A stretch of 64,000 nt of DNA from an uncultured Aquimarina sp. (GTDB taxonomy: Bacteria > Bacteroidota > Bacteroidia > Flavobacteriales > Flavobacteriaceae). The stretch covers positions 186,001-250,000 of the forward strand of contig CANLOW010000001.1 in NCBI GenBank assembly GCA_947493035.1, written 5' to 3'. Each line of letters opens with the position of its first letter. Positions within the stretch are counted from its first letter, which is position 1. The notes below the pieces were generated by a model. It made no database searches and was not told the DNA's origin. It was given only the letters and a program-made list of their open reading frames with translations. Of this stretch, positions 8,844 to 17,855 are shown piece after piece. Made by a program: the position numbers and the translations under genes.

Positions 8844-9527
8844 TTTAATCGTTGACATATTTTTTCGATCCTGATCACTTAATGTACCTGTTTTAAAAAA
8901 ATCAACTAGAGAGTAATAGACATGAAAATTCCATGTATTCCAACCTATGCTTAATGTCGCTCCAAGACGCAATCGGTTAATACCTGTGGGATTAGTAAAT
9001 TGATAACGCTCACCTGTTTCTGCTTCAAAATCTGTTCGAAATCGTGTTACATATCCACCACGTAATCCTGTATAAACACGCCAAAATTTATAACTCTCAG
9101 CCGTTGATGTACGCCAGCGAATTTGAAAAGGCACTTCTACTAATTGGATATGAAATCTATTCCTTTTAATTTCTAAATCCTCAAGGACACTAAAATCTAG
9201 AGTTCCGTTAACGTTCGGTGATACTACGAGATTGTGATTATAAATATTTAAACTATAACCTACACCTAATCCTAATGCCCAATTTCTCTTTTTATTAATA
9301 GGAAAATCTCTTATAAAACCCGCATGAACACCTCCAGAGAATCCTGATTGAGATATACCAACAGGTAAATTATTTAACACATTAAAGGTCGCAGAGATAT
9401 AAATTTGATCTTCTCGATAACGTTCATCTATCCCATCGTACATCTTTTTTGCTGGCTTCGTTTGAGACAGCATACTATAATTCAACAAAAATAGTGCTAG
9501 GACAATAAGGCCTTTTAATAATTTCAA
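8817..9527 (-). CDS. Outer-membrane beta-barrel protein, PorT-like family
   Basis: A 236-residue protein with a signal peptide (cleavage likely after LSQ near residue 22) and alternating aromatic/hydrophobic strands ending in a C-terminal KLGLEFFIL, the typical last strand of an outer-membrane barrel. Phrases such as VEVPFQIRWRTSTAESYKFWRVYTGLRGGY are characteristic of the flavobacterial OMP_b-brl_2/PorT-like porin family. PorT itself is part of type IX secretion, but similarity at this level does not prove that role. It converges on and overlaps the phosphoesterase gene. Confidence 0.8.
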   Translation of the reverse strand: MKLLKGLIVLALFLLNYSMLSQTKPAKKMYDGIDERYREDQIYISATFNVLNNLPVGISQSGFSGGVHAGFIRDFPINKKRNWALGLGVGYSLNIYNHNLVVSPNVNGTLDFSVLEDLEIKRNRFHIQLVEVPFQIRWRTSTAESYKFWRVYTGLRGGYVTRFRTDFEAETGERYQFTNPTGINRLRLGATLSIGWNTWNFHVYYSLVDFFKTGTLSDQDRKNMSTIKLGLEFFIL

Positions 9528-9715
9528 TGCTAAAAGAGATTAGTAAACTACTATGAGTCAAACTCTAGGAGTAATTACAAGAAACAAAATTTTAATTACA
9601 ATGCTAGCCATAGACTATATATCCACAGTAACATCAATAAAAACACTAAGATAAGTTTAGAATTGCCTAGTAAAAAATAGATTTCAAATAAAATTATGTA
9701 CTCTTGAGGGTATAT

Positions 9716-10011
9716 CTAATCAAACAAATCAGTCTCCATCATTACTAAACCAATTACATGATTCGCTACTATAGGTGATATTTTTGTATTTGCATCTAAT
9801 ACTCCGTAACCTAAACTCTCAATAGAATAGAAAGGCTTTCGAAAAGAAGCTATTGTATCATCGGGATAGTTAATCGTTTCTTCTTGATAGACCACTTTAA
9901 TTGTTCCTTGTATATCGACTCTAAAATGGATTGATCTTGTAATTGCCCTCCATATACAGGATCGGGCACTTTTCTGACAACTTTAAGTGTGACACCTAAA
10001 TTAGTGCCAAA
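9716..10011 (-). pseudogene. Decayed di-heme oxidoreductase (DUF1111) fragment
   Basis: On the minus strand one frame encodes GVTLKVVRKVPDPVYGGQLQ and DQSIL, then a second frame takes over with VDIQGTIKVVYQEE, SIESLGYGVLDAN and SPIVANHVIGLVMMETD. Joined, these match the middle of DUF1111 (COG3488) di-heme/thiol oxidoreductases, whose hallmark phrases are PDPxYGGQLQ and SPRVAPxxIGLGLLEAI. A single missing base near 9919-9922 explains the shift (ILE-S to ILGVDIQ). There is no start, no CxxCH heme motif and a stop soon after the match, so only an internal piece of about 98 codons is left. It lies between the barrel-protein gene and the LRR protein; the rest of 9528-10049 shows nothing I can support. 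Confidence 0.75.
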
Positions 10012-10049
10012 TTAAAGCCTAAATCGTACAATATGTATACAATGTAATA

Positions 10050-10967
10050 TTATCGAATTAGTTTTGTTTGAAATAATCCTTCGTCAAACTCAAGAGTTAA
10101 AATATAAACCCCATGAGCCAAGTTTTCAGTTGAAATTAGAGTATCTGATCCTTTTAAGACGTCTGCTCCTGTTAGGTCATATACATGGAAGTACTTCAAT
10201 TTGGCTTTCGAACTAGATACTCGAACACTACCCTCAGTTATTTGTAATTCTACGTCTTTTTCAAGGCTATCAAATAGTGCTTCTTCGGCATTCGCTACTC
10301 CCAAGGTAGAATCTTCTTTAATCGACTGAAAACCAGTCCAACCTTCTGCTATGTATGCATCTCGAGTACCAGCTGGAACCGTTACGCAAATTTGTGCTCT
10401 CATCTCTAAATTCCCAGTTGTAATAGGTATCGGCACCTCAGAGTCGCATATAATCTCTCTGAGAGGATTATCACTAAATGCATCTGGGTAAAACAGAATT
10501 AAGCTGGCAGGAAGGGTGATACTACTTATTTGATTGCCATAAAATGCATCTTGTTCTATTTCTTTAACCCCATTTGGTATCGTTAATTTAGATATGTTGT
10601 TACCTGCAAAAGAAAACAAGATAACACGTTCTAAAGCAGCAGGTAGATCGACACTAGTCAGCATATTCCCAAAAAAAGCATTTTCATCAATACTAAATAC
10701 GGTATCAGGAATAACAATACTAGTTAAGTTATTATTAGAAAAGGAGGCATTACGAATACCCGTTACAGTATAATCGGCACCTTCATAAGTAATAGTTTCA
10801 GGGATGACTACATCACCAGAAGCAGTAGTATTCATTTCTGAAACAAATACGGTATTATGAGAATTTATTACATATTCGATATCGTCAATAATGAATTCTT
10901 GAGAATACAAGGTATTTCCTAGTAAAACAGACAGGAGCGATAGAACAAAAAGCGTATTTTTTTTCAT
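10050..10967 (-). CDS. Secreted leucine-rich-repeat (BspA-type) protein with T9SS sorting domain
   Basis: The 305 residues start with a signal peptide ending near LYSQ (residue 22). Residues about 60-180 hold five or so LRR_5 (BspA/Treponema-type) repeats of about 23 residues with the pattern N-x-I/L-T-x-I-x-I-P-x-x-V-x-x-I-x-x-x-A-F. The C-terminal 70 residues, with YFHVYDLTGADVLKG and GVYILTLEFDEGLFQTKLIR, form a T9SS type A sorting domain, so the protein should be exported through type IX secretion and anchored or released. Such repeats mediate adhesion or binding; the ligand is unknown. It is transcribed alone towards the DUF1111 remnant. Confidence 0.88.
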   Translation of the reverse strand: MKKNTLFVLSLLSVLLGNTLYSQEFIIDDIEYVINSHNTVFVSEMNTTASGDVVIPETITYEGADYTVTGIRNASFSNNNLTSIVIPDTVFSIDENAFFGNMLTSVDLPAALERVILFSFAGNNISKLTIPNGVKEIEQDAFYGNQISSITLPASLILFYPDAFSDNPLREIICDSEVPIPITTGNLEMRAQICVTVPAGTRDAYIAEGWTGFQSIKEDSTLGVANAEEALFDSLEKDVELQITEGSVRVSSSKAKLKYFHVYDLTGADVLKGSDTLISTENLAHGVYILTLEFDEGLFQTKLIR

Positions 10968-11142
10968 GATAAGTTAGTATTTTAAAACTAGTAACTCGCT
11001 CACAGCAAGCTCCAAGCTTTACATAATTATTAAGTTGTGTTGATAAGCCGATAACGTATTTTACACGCCTATATTGTTCTGGAATTTCTAATAAAAAATT
11101 ATTTTAATATAAGAGCTTCATAGATGCATCACCTCATAAGTT

Positions 11143-11643
11143 TTACTTCGAGTCCCCTATAAACCCTTCAATATCTTTATCAAACAAATAATACCCTGAG
11201 CGATCATCCCCTAGAATATTTAGTTTATCTAATAAAGTTCGAGCTGTAGCTTCTTCCTCTAACTGTTCGGTTACATACCATTGCATAAAATTATGCACAT
11301 TGTAATCCTTCTTTTCTAAACATTCAAAAATTACTTTATTGATTTGTTCGGTGACGAAAATTTCACTGTTTAAGAATTTCTCAAATAAAGCTTTAAGAGA
11401 ATCAAATTCTAATATTGGTGCGTCCAAGGCTGGTACTAGTACTTTTCCGCTACGTTCGTTGACAAACTTGACCAATTTGGTCATATGCAATCGTTCTTCT
11501 TCAGACTGGCTGTAGAAAAAATTTGCAATTCCACTATATCCTGCCGCATCTGCCCATGAAGCCATCGCTAAATATTGCATGGATGCTTGGGCTTCAAACT
11601 TAATCTGGTCATTTAATAATTTTTCTATAGATGCTTTCATCAT
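11143..11643 (-). CDS. ftnA: Non-heme ferritin
   Basis: This cytoplasmic iron-storage protein of 166 residues (or 165 from the second of two adjacent ATGs) has the four-helix ferritin fold. Counting from the second Met, the ferroxidase ligands Glu16, Glu49 and His52 (SEEERLH) are visible, with later acidic ligands in FLNSEIFVTEQIN and WYVTEQLEEEA. Length and spacing match the FtnA type; no heme-binding Met as in bacterioferritin is evident. It lies just downstream of the PepSY reductase gene on the same strand with a 74-bp gap, in the middle of an iron-acquisition block, so storage sits beside uptake. Confidence 0.95.
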   Translation of the reverse strand: MMKASIEKLLNDQIKFEAQASMQYLAMASWADAAGYSGIANFFYSQSEEERLHMTKLVKFVNERSGKVLVPALDAPILEFDSLKALFEKFLNSEIFVTEQINKVIFECLEKKDYNVHNFMQWYVTEQLEEEATARTLLDKLNILGDDRSGYYLFDKDIEGFIGDSK

Positions 11644-11717
11644 TTTTTAATTATAAGTTCTCTTTAAAAATAATATTTGATTTTGAGGAAATACAAATCT
11701 TTCAACTAAATACACCT

Positions 11718-13292
11718 CTAAGCTAATTCCTCATTTGTCTTCTCTCTCTTTTGATTTTTAAATAAAATAATCATAGAAATAATTCCTAAAAGAAACCAAG
11801 TAATATCTACATGAGCTACTGATCTATTGTAGCTATTGAATACATCCCATACCCAATCCCTTGTAATGATTCCATTAAAAATAGGGGTCCCAAAGCTTAG
11901 TATTGAAAAAAGTATGAGGTTAAGGTTTGTTATGGTTCTAAAGGATTTCATTAATAAACCAGAAGAGAAAAACAGCAACCAACCACTAAAGAAAATAGCA
12001 TTCACATAAAAGACACGATTTTCAACATGCAAAGGAATTAGTTTATTGCCCCAAAACATAAGTGCTACAGCAGATACTAACCCTAATGTTAAAGACAAAT
12101 AAATCCTAGTTGTTTTAAAGTGAAATTGTCGTTGTTTATCGCTATACTTTTTATTATCTCGAGCACTATACCAAAGCATATTTCCACTCGTAATTACGTA
12201 ACACGTAATCAATGCTAAAATGAAATAAATAACCTTGAGTCCTAATCCTCCAAAAGTCACATAATGCAATTTGATCAAAAGTGCATAAGTTGAGGAAACA
12301 TATGATTTTTTATAAGGAATACTTCTGTAAGCTATAGCACCATCTTTTAAATTAAAAACAGTGGTTCCATCCCCCATAATACCTTTATGATCGGTATAAT
12401 ATACTGTTGCTGTGCCATCCTGTTTTTTAAAATTCTTTAAAAAGATTTTATGAATATGAAAATTACTGTATTCTTCTGTAATATTTTTATACAAACTATT
12501 TAATGAGATGGCATTGGTCTGTTCGCTAGCATTTTTATCATATTGGATAGCAAATTCTGGGCGAATAATTTCTGCAATTTTCTCTCGATCACCGTCAAAC
12601 AAATATAAACTAGGAAGTAACAATAAGATTGATAGCCCCAACAGTGCTCCTGACATCCCATAGATAAGCTGTATAGGAAGTGTTAAAAAACCTAGTGAAA
12701 TATGGCTTTCAGTCCAAATACGCTTCCATTTTCCTTTCCATTGAAATGCATGGAATTTTTCTATAATATTTTTCCAATGTATCAGTAAACCAGTGACCAT
12801 CGCAAAGATTAAAAAAAAGCCCGCAAAACCAGATATATATATTCCTATAACAGGTATTTGTCTTAAGTAATGAAGCCTATATATAGTGTTTATTAAAGTA
12901 GTATGTTTTGGTAAGCCTTCATAATACATATATGACCTTGGGTCTATACTTGCATTTTTTCGTTTTACTTTTCCATTAGCACCTTCAACGGCATAAAACA
13001 GTTCAATAAAAGGATTTGTTTTTTCAGGAGGAATTATTGTAGTCCCTTCATCTAATAATAAACAATGATTATTTGATTTCAATACTGCTATCACTTTATC
13101 ATAATCTACTTCATCAGGGCCTTTAAAACGTGCCATAGGGTTTTCCCAACGGTATACTTCCTCTTTAAAAAAAGAAACGGCCCCACAAAAGAAAATAACA
13201 AACAACACAAAGCTTAATACAATACCCGATACCGTATGCGTATGAAAGAGCACATTATGTAATCTTTTTGGCAGTGGTTTTAACTTACTCAT
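11718..13292 (-). CDS. PepSY-domain inner-membrane protein, probable siderophore-iron reductase
   Basis: I start at ATG 13292, which overlaps the stop of the upstream gene as ATGA; the longer open frame back to 13400 only repeats the other gene's DNA. The 524 residues begin KPLPKRLHNVLFHTHTVSG, with a His-rich first helix typical of PepSY-associated TM proteins (PiuB/FpvG type). About four helices alternate with a large periplasmic part; conserved His residues occur in LHYLRQIP, ESHISLGFLTLP and LLIKLHYVTFGG. Members reduce ferric siderophores in the periplasm (FpvG) or form part of the Bacteroides XusC system, using heme in the membrane; here that is inferred. It is last in a three-gene operon with the DUF3649- and DUF3325-like genes and divergent from the TonB receptor. 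Confidence 0.85.
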   Translation of the reverse strand: MSKLKPLPKRLHNVLFHTHTVSGIVLSFVLFVIFFCGAVSFFKEEVYRWENPMARFKGPDEVDYDKVIAVLKSNNHCLLLDEGTTIIPPEKTNPFIELFYAVEGANGKVKRKNASIDPRSYMYYEGLPKHTTLINTIYRLHYLRQIPVIGIYISGFAGFFLIFAMVTGLLIHWKNIIEKFHAFQWKGKWKRIWTESHISLGFLTLPIQLIYGMSGALLGLSILLLLPSLYLFDGDREKIAEIIRPEFAIQYDKNASEQTNAISLNSLYKNITEEYSNFHIHKIFLKNFKKQDGTATVYYTDHKGIMGDGTTVFNLKDGAIAYRSIPYKKSYVSSTYALLIKLHYVTFGGLGLKVIYFILALITCYVITSGNMLWYSARDNKKYSDKQRQFHFKTTRIYLSLTLGLVSAVALMFWGNKLIPLHVENRVFYVNAIFFSGWLLFFSSGLLMKSFRTITNLNLILFSILSFGTPIFNGIITRDWVWDVFNSYNRSVAHVDITWFLLGIISMIILFKNQKREKTNEELA

Positions 13293-13570
13293 TTCGTTAA
13301 AATTATAATAGGAACAAACAATACCAAAAGCCCTAATAGCGCCCAAAGTACCAACCGTATAGATTTGGATAAAAAAACAAAAAGCATAAATCCAGTCCAA
13401 ACTAAGAAACTACTGTAAATAGAAGTCCCAACAAGATGTTTTCTATCAGCAATCAAAGTACCAATGCCAACATGAATTAGACTAGTAACAATATAGCCTC
13501 CTAATATTGCTAATGTCATCTTAGCCCAGCGTTGTTTAGAATTCGATAGATATTTTGGGTTTGCAGGCAT
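13289..13570 (-). CDS. Small membrane protein, DUF3649-like (siderophore-uptake associated)
   Basis: A 93-residue protein with three membrane helices (about 18-38, 47-66, 70-90). Its position just before a PepSY reductase and after a DUF3325-like gene, and its size, match DUF3649 (FpvH-like) proteins that accompany FpvG-type reductases. Starts ATG 13570, 2 bp after the previous stop; its TGA overlaps the next ATG by 2 bp, so translation is likely coupled. The assignment rests on size, topology and context more than on sequence motifs. Confidence 0.65.
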   Translation of the reverse strand: MPANPKYLSNSKQRWAKMTLAILGGYIVTSLIHVGIGTLIADRKHLVGTSIYSSFLVWTGFMLFVFLSKSIRLVLWALLGLLVLFVPIIILTK

Positions 13571-13572
13571 AA

Positions 13573-13881
13573 TTAAATAGAAAAAAACACGGTTATTAAT
13601 AATGATATTACTAGAAAGAAAAAGAAGAAGAATTTACTTAATGGAAGAAATATATGCTGTATCGCAAAAGTCAATGTAATGGCTAATAACGAAAATACAA
13701 TGGCTGTCGACCATCCCATTTGCTGTTGTAAATTCAGCACACCAACCCCACACAAACCAAAACACAAAAAGTAAGTATACCAACTATTCTTATTTAAGAA
13801 AAAATTCACCCTTGCAAAATAACTAGGGTAATAGTTTGACTTAGAAAATATTAGCACCGTTGAGATATAAAAAAAAGCCAT
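13573..13881 (-). CDS. Small membrane protein, DUF3325-like (siderophore-uptake associated)
   Basis: A 102-residue, mainly hydrophobic protein: a first helix, a polar stretch SKSNYYPSYFARVNFFLNKN, then helices at about 35-50, 55-75 and 80-100. DUF3325 proteins have this plan and occur with PepSY reductases and DUF3649 proteins in siderophore loci. It is first in the operon; the start codon is 21 bp from a candidate -7 box. A run of Phe codons (KFFFFFFLV) is made of A/T homopolymer on the DNA and could be a slippage site. Family assignment is tentative. Confidence 0.55.
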   Translation of the reverse strand: MAFFYISTVLIFSKSNYYPSYFARVNFFLNKNSWYTYFLCFGLCGVGVLNLQQQMGWSTAIVFSLLAITLTFAIQHIFLPLSKFFFFFFLVISLLITVFFSI

Positions 13882-13901
13882 TTTTAGCAGTATTAATGAC
13901 T

Positions 13902-13909
13902 CAAAACTA
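13902..13909 (-). promoter_or_regulatory. -7 element of the DUF3325-DUF3649-PepSY operon
   Basis: The minus strand reads TAGTTTTG, a TAnnTTTG match, 21 bp before the first start codon of the operon. The candidate operator at 13921-13940 lies just upstream of it, so one site could control both divergent promoters. Confidence 0.5.
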
Positions 13910-13920
13910 ATATTTATTTT

Positions 13921-13940
13921 TATTTAGAACTAATTAAAAC
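13921..13940 (+). promoter_or_regulatory. Candidate iron-responsive operator between divergent uptake operons
   Basis: The 20-mer begins TATTTAGAA and ends TTAAAAC. It shares 16 of 20 positions with a site upstream of flavodoxin (18889-18908, other strand), and in both cases lies 4-5 bp upstream of an identical TATATTTG box. A repressor bound here would cover the space between -33 and -7. Fur is the natural candidate because the controlled genes are iron-uptake and iron-sparing genes, but the regulator is inferred. Confidence 0.5.
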
Positions 13941-13944
13941 TATG

Positions 13945-13952
13945 TATATTTG
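13945..13952 (+). promoter_or_regulatory. -7 element of the TonB receptor operon
   Basis: TATATTTG is an exact TAnnTTTG match, 33 bp before the receptor ATG and 4 bp after the candidate operator. Confidence 0.6.
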
Positions 13953-13985
13953 AGCGCTCAATATTTTTATTGAATCTAAATAAAT

Positions 13986-16382
13986 ATGAAAAAATCATTA
14001 CTATTACTACTATTAACTTGTTGTTTAGGCACTCTATATGCACAACAAAAAGTTGCCTACACCGGCCGTATTACGGATATTAATAAATTACCTATTCAGT
14101 ATGCTACAATAAATGCTGATGATGGTGCTGCTTATGCAATTACTAATGAAAAAGGAAGTTTTGAACTACAGCTTACCAAAGGCTCTCACATCATAAAGAT
14201 TGAGTTTTTGGGCTACCAATCTATTGTTACCAAGGTAATGGTAGAAAAAGCATCATTTAATAATAATTACACTTTAAAAGAATCTTCTCAAGGGTTTGAA
14301 GCGGTAACTATCGAAGCCGAAACTAAAGAAGAGAAAAAAGAATCTCAAATCATTACCGTGGAAAGCATTTCATTAGAGAATGTTGAGGCAAAAATAAACA
14401 TCATTACTGATGAAATCGAAAAAGCATCTGGTGTTCGTGTACGTAGATCTGGGTCTTTAGGAGATAATGCACAAATTACCCTAAATGGGCTTTCTGGTAA
14501 TGCTGTCCGAACTTTTATAGATGGTATACCTTTAGAGTTCTTATACCCTGGTCAAAACATTGCAAATATCCCCTTAACCGATATCGAAAATGTTGAAATC
14601 TACAAAGGGGTATTACCTTCTGAACTTTCTGCTGATGCTCTCGGGGGTGGTATTAACTTAATCACTAAAAGGAAAGATAAAAACAAACTAAAAGCTTCCT
14701 ACTCCTTAGGATCTTTTAATACTCATCGAGGAAATCTGTACCTAAATCTTGTAGACAGACAATCAAACTTTATCAATTTTTCTGCTGGGATAGATTACAG
14801 TGATAATGATTACACCTTTAAGGCGCCTGTAATCATCTCGAATCCTTTCGGCTCGCAATTAACTCCAATAGCAATAGGAAGTTTTAGAATAAAGCGTTTT
14901 CATGACCGGTACAGACAACAATACTCGAGTGTTAGTTTAGGAACTTATGCTAAAAAATGGACCGATGAAGCTTCACTAAATTTTAATTATCAAAGAAGCC
15001 ATAGACAAATCAATAATAATTTTAGAATTAATGAAATTGCTATTGGTGAAGCTACAGATAGACGTGAGAATATAGCTTTAATAGCAAAATATAAAAAAGC
15101 TTTGTTTAACAATCATTGGAAGATAGGAGCCACCGGAAGTTATAGCGAAGAAATACAAACTTTTAAAGACACCTCTAGAAATGTCTATAATTGGCTAGGT
15201 CAAGTTATCCGACAACAGCCTCTTAGAGGTGCCGAATTTACAGGAGCAAACCCTGTAATAAGAGATAACACTACGGTCAATTGGTCTACACGATTGACAT
15301 CTAATCTTAAGCTATTCAAAAATCATTTTTGGATTACTTCATTTAACTATAATAAACAAGAAAGGGATTTAATTCTAAATCGAATTACTAGGGTTATAGA
15401 GGCTCCCACGCAAGTAGTTAAAAAACAAACAATAGCTTCCGAATTAAAGGGGTCTGCATTTAATAAAAAACTAGAATATTTCGGTGGAGGTAAGTTTTAT
15501 AATTTCGAAGCTACTCTTACGCCCAATACTGATAATGATTTCACTTTCAAGAATTCTGACGATTTTTTCGGCTTCTTTACAGGGCTAAAGTATAAACCTT
15601 TTAATAATTTGACACTTCGGGGCTCTTATGAACGCGCCATCCTATCTCCTACTATTTTTCAACTGGCTGGTGACCCACCTAATTTACTTCCTAACCCTGG
15701 GTTGAATCCTGAAGAAAGTGACAATATTAATGCTGGAATAATATTTAGGAAACGGGTAGATGAAAACTTCAGGCTTAAAGCAGATATTGGTGGCTATTAC
15801 CGATACCGAAGAAAAGAAATATTTCTAACAACTAGTGGTCCTAATCAGCAATTTGTAAACTTTTTCGATACTAAAACTAGAGGAATTGAAGCTGAACTAG
15901 AATTAGAATTTCTTAAGAAAGTTAAGTTTGTTACTGATGTTACGGTACAAGAAAAGATTCTTGACAAATTAGCATTACCAGAAGAGGGAAACAATTTTGA
16001 AGTAGACCCAAGAGAGTTTGGCCTTGGAACTCCTGTCCCTAATACTCCTAGCTTTTTTTATGATATTGAATTAAACTATAACCCTACCATATTTTCTGAA
16101 GACAAAATTAAAACATCGTTTTACACCTTATTTAACTACTCCGATACTTTCAACTTTTTAGGCCTTGGAGGCAGTAATACCAAACAAAATAGCCCTGAAC
16201 GCTTCGTGTTTCAACAAAATCGATGGGATATGGGTTGCTCCATAGAATTAATCAAATACAATATTACAGCTGCATTTAATGCTCGTAACATACTAGATGA
16301 AGAGTTGTTTGACAATTTTAGTATCCCTAGAGCTGGAAGAAGTTTTGACATCAAATTAATTTACGAACTAGACAAATTTTAA
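13986..16382 (+). CDS. TonB-dependent outer-membrane receptor, probable siderophore receptor
   Basis: The 798 residues comprise a signal peptide (1-19, ending LYAQ), a carboxypeptidase-regulatory-like beta-sandwich (about 22-105, with TGRITDINKLPIQYATI and GYQSIVTKV), a plug domain (about 120-235, with VRVRRSGSLGDNAQITLNGL and VEIYKGVLPSELSADALGG) and a 22-strand barrel to the C-terminal YELDKF. It lacks SusC-type features. It is followed after 18 bp by a lipoprotein gene and divergent from the PepSY reductase operon, an arrangement like XusA-XusB/XusC of Bacteroides or Fpv loci, so a ferric (xeno)siderophore is the likely substrate. The candidate operator upstream suggests induction by iron shortage. 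Confidence 0.88.
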   Translation: MKKSLLLLLLTCCLGTLYAQQKVAYTGRITDINKLPIQYATINADDGAAYAITNEKGSFELQLTKGSHIIKIEFLGYQSIVTKVMVEKASFNNNYTLKESSQGFEAVTIEAETKEEKKESQIITVESISLENVEAKINIITDEIEKASGVRVRRSGSLGDNAQITLNGLSGNAVRTFIDGIPLEFLYPGQNIANIPLTDIENVEIYKGVLPSELSADALGGGINLITKRKDKNKLKASYSLGSFNTHRGNLYLNLVDRQSNFINFSAGIDYSDNDYTFKAPVIISNPFGSQLTPIAIGSFRIKRFHDRYRQQYSSVSLGTYAKKWTDEASLNFNYQRSHRQINNNFRINEIAIGEATDRRENIALIAKYKKALFNNHWKIGATGSYSEEIQTFKDTSRNVYNWLGQVIRQQPLRGAEFTGANPVIRDNTTVNWSTRLTSNLKLFKNHFWITSFNYNKQERDLILNRITRVIEAPTQVVKKQTIASELKGSAFNKKLEYFGGGKFYNFEATLTPNTDNDFTFKNSDDFFGFFTGLKYKPFNNLTLRGSYERAILSPTIFQLAGDPPNLLPNPGLNPEESDNINAGIIFRKRVDENFRLKADIGGYYRYRRKEIFLTTSGPNQQFVNFFDTKTRGIEAELELEFLKKVKFVTDVTVQEKILDKLALPEEGNNFEVDPREFGLGTPVPNTPSFFYDIELNYNPTIFSEDKIKTSFYTLFNYSDTFNFLGLGGSNTKQNSPERFVFQQNRWDMGCSIELIKYNITAAFNARNILDEELFDNFSIPRAGRSFDIKLIYELDKF

Positions 16383-16400
16383 AAAATAAATTCCTGACAA

Positions 16401-17807
16401 ATGAAAAAAATATACCCTTTAAGTTTTATAGCTATGGTGATATATGGATCACTACTATTAAACTCGTGTAACGATGAAGAATTAACATCAGAAGATGTTG
16501 CTCTTATTGTCAATGAAGTAATAAAAGCCAATCCTAAAACAGTTACAGACCCAGTAATAGACAAAGAAGATGACAAATATGCTTCGGAAGGATCAATTGT
16601 TGCTGCGGTGATCGAAAACACTTCAGAGAGCACTACTTTTCTTAAATATTTTGAGAATGACATCCCTTTAAATGTCGATACTGAATCAGGATCTGCTTTT
16701 ACTGAGTTTAATTCTAGATTTGTTTATAAAAACCAAATATTTACCGCTGACCCGCTTTCTAGTTCTAGAAGGAAATTAGCAAAGATGCAAGTGAATAAAG
16801 AAACAGGGCTTGTTGAAGTCGTAGACAATATTATTCTAACAAATAACCTACAAGGGGTTAGAATTATTAATGACAACACAGGAGTCTTTACTATTTCTAA
16901 AGAACGTAGACTCTTTATTTTTGACCCATCTACAATGCGTGTTAATGATGTAATCGATTTGCCGAATTCACAATTTATAAGTACTAATGATGATAACCAT
17001 TATATAAATTTACAATATCGAAAAAATGACAATCGTATTTTCTTATCACTATACACCGACTCAAATTCAACACCAGCTTTTTATGATGCTACCACCGTTT
17101 GGGTAGAGGTCATTAATTTAAATACTCGACAATGGGAAAAAACAATTTCTTATGATAATGCGCAGTATCCTATACAAAGAGGTGCCGACAATAATTTAGT
17201 AGATGAGGAAGGTAATGTATATATATTATGCCAAGGGTCTTATGGCTTAGATGGTAAAGCTTCTTTAGCTTCCACACAAGATTCTAGACCTCAATTTTTA
17301 AAAATTCCTGCAGGCAAAACAGACTTTGACCCTAATTATTCATTCAACCCTGTACAAGTAAACAATCCTTTATTAGCTGGTAATTTCTCTCAATTTGTTA
17401 CTGGTCCTGTCTTAGATAATGAAGGAAATGGATATGCTGCAATTACTACTGTTCCTGATGCTCCTAGAGTATTAGAATTGTTACGAAAATTTGCTACGAA
17501 TACCATAACCCCTGCCGAATCTGCTGAACTACGATTATTAGTTTTTAGTAACCCTACTTCAAAATGGGCAAAATTAAATTTTGACACCCAAAGCGTAGAA
17601 ATATTAGACATCCCAGTTACAGCTGCTTTTGCTTTTCCTATGAGTCACAGATATGGGGATGAAGACAATTTATATTTTAGTGTATTCAATCCATCCGAAT
17701 CTATTAATGCTATTTATGAATATTCCCCTGAGACAAACTCGTCTAATTTACTTTATAATGTAACTTCTGGTGGACAAGCAATTAATTATATTAAATTGAC
17801 CAAATAG
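16401..17807 (+). CDS. Surface lipoprotein, DUF4374/XusB-like putative siderophore-binding propeller
   Basis: The 468-residue protein has a lipoprotein signal (lipobox LLNSC, Cys23) and a helical linker (24-75), then a repetitive all-beta body with motifs such as NNLQGVRIINDNTGVF, RRLFIFDPSTMRVND and VDEEGNVYILCQGSYG. This looks like a beta-propeller, as in DUF4374 proteins. The Bacteroides member XusB is a surface lipoprotein that captures enterobactin for the receptor XusA. The gene is 18 bp downstream of the receptor gene and ends 48 bp before a large palindromic terminator. Family membership is from the overall plan and context, so the siderophore role is inference. Confidence 0.7.
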   Translation: MKKIYPLSFIAMVIYGSLLLNSCNDEELTSEDVALIVNEVIKANPKTVTDPVIDKEDDKYASEGSIVAAVIENTSESTTFLKYFENDIPLNVDTESGSAFTEFNSRFVYKNQIFTADPLSSSRRKLAKMQVNKETGLVEVVDNIILTNNLQGVRIINDNTGVFTISKERRLFIFDPSTMRVNDVIDLPNSQFISTNDDNHYINLQYRKNDNRIFLSLYTDSNSTPAFYDATTVWVEVINLNTRQWEKTISYDNAQYPIQRGADNNLVDEEGNVYILCQGSYGLDGKASLASTQDSRPQFLKIPAGKTDFDPNYSFNPVQVNNPLLAGNFSQFVTGPVLDNEGNGYAAITTVPDAPRVLELLRKFATNTITPAESAELRLLVFSNPTSKWAKLNFDTQSVEILDIPVTAAFAFPMSHRYGDEDNLYFSVFNPSESINAIYEYSPETNSSNLLYNVTSGGQAINYIKLTK

Positions 17808-17855
17808 TAGTCATTCTTTCTCTAAAGATATTTTATATCTAACAAGTAATACTAC

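Noticed and set aside
13293-13400. Longer N-terminus of the PepSY protein
   Set aside because: It only overlaps the upstream small-protein gene in another frame; the ATGA overlap at 13289-13292 marks the real start.
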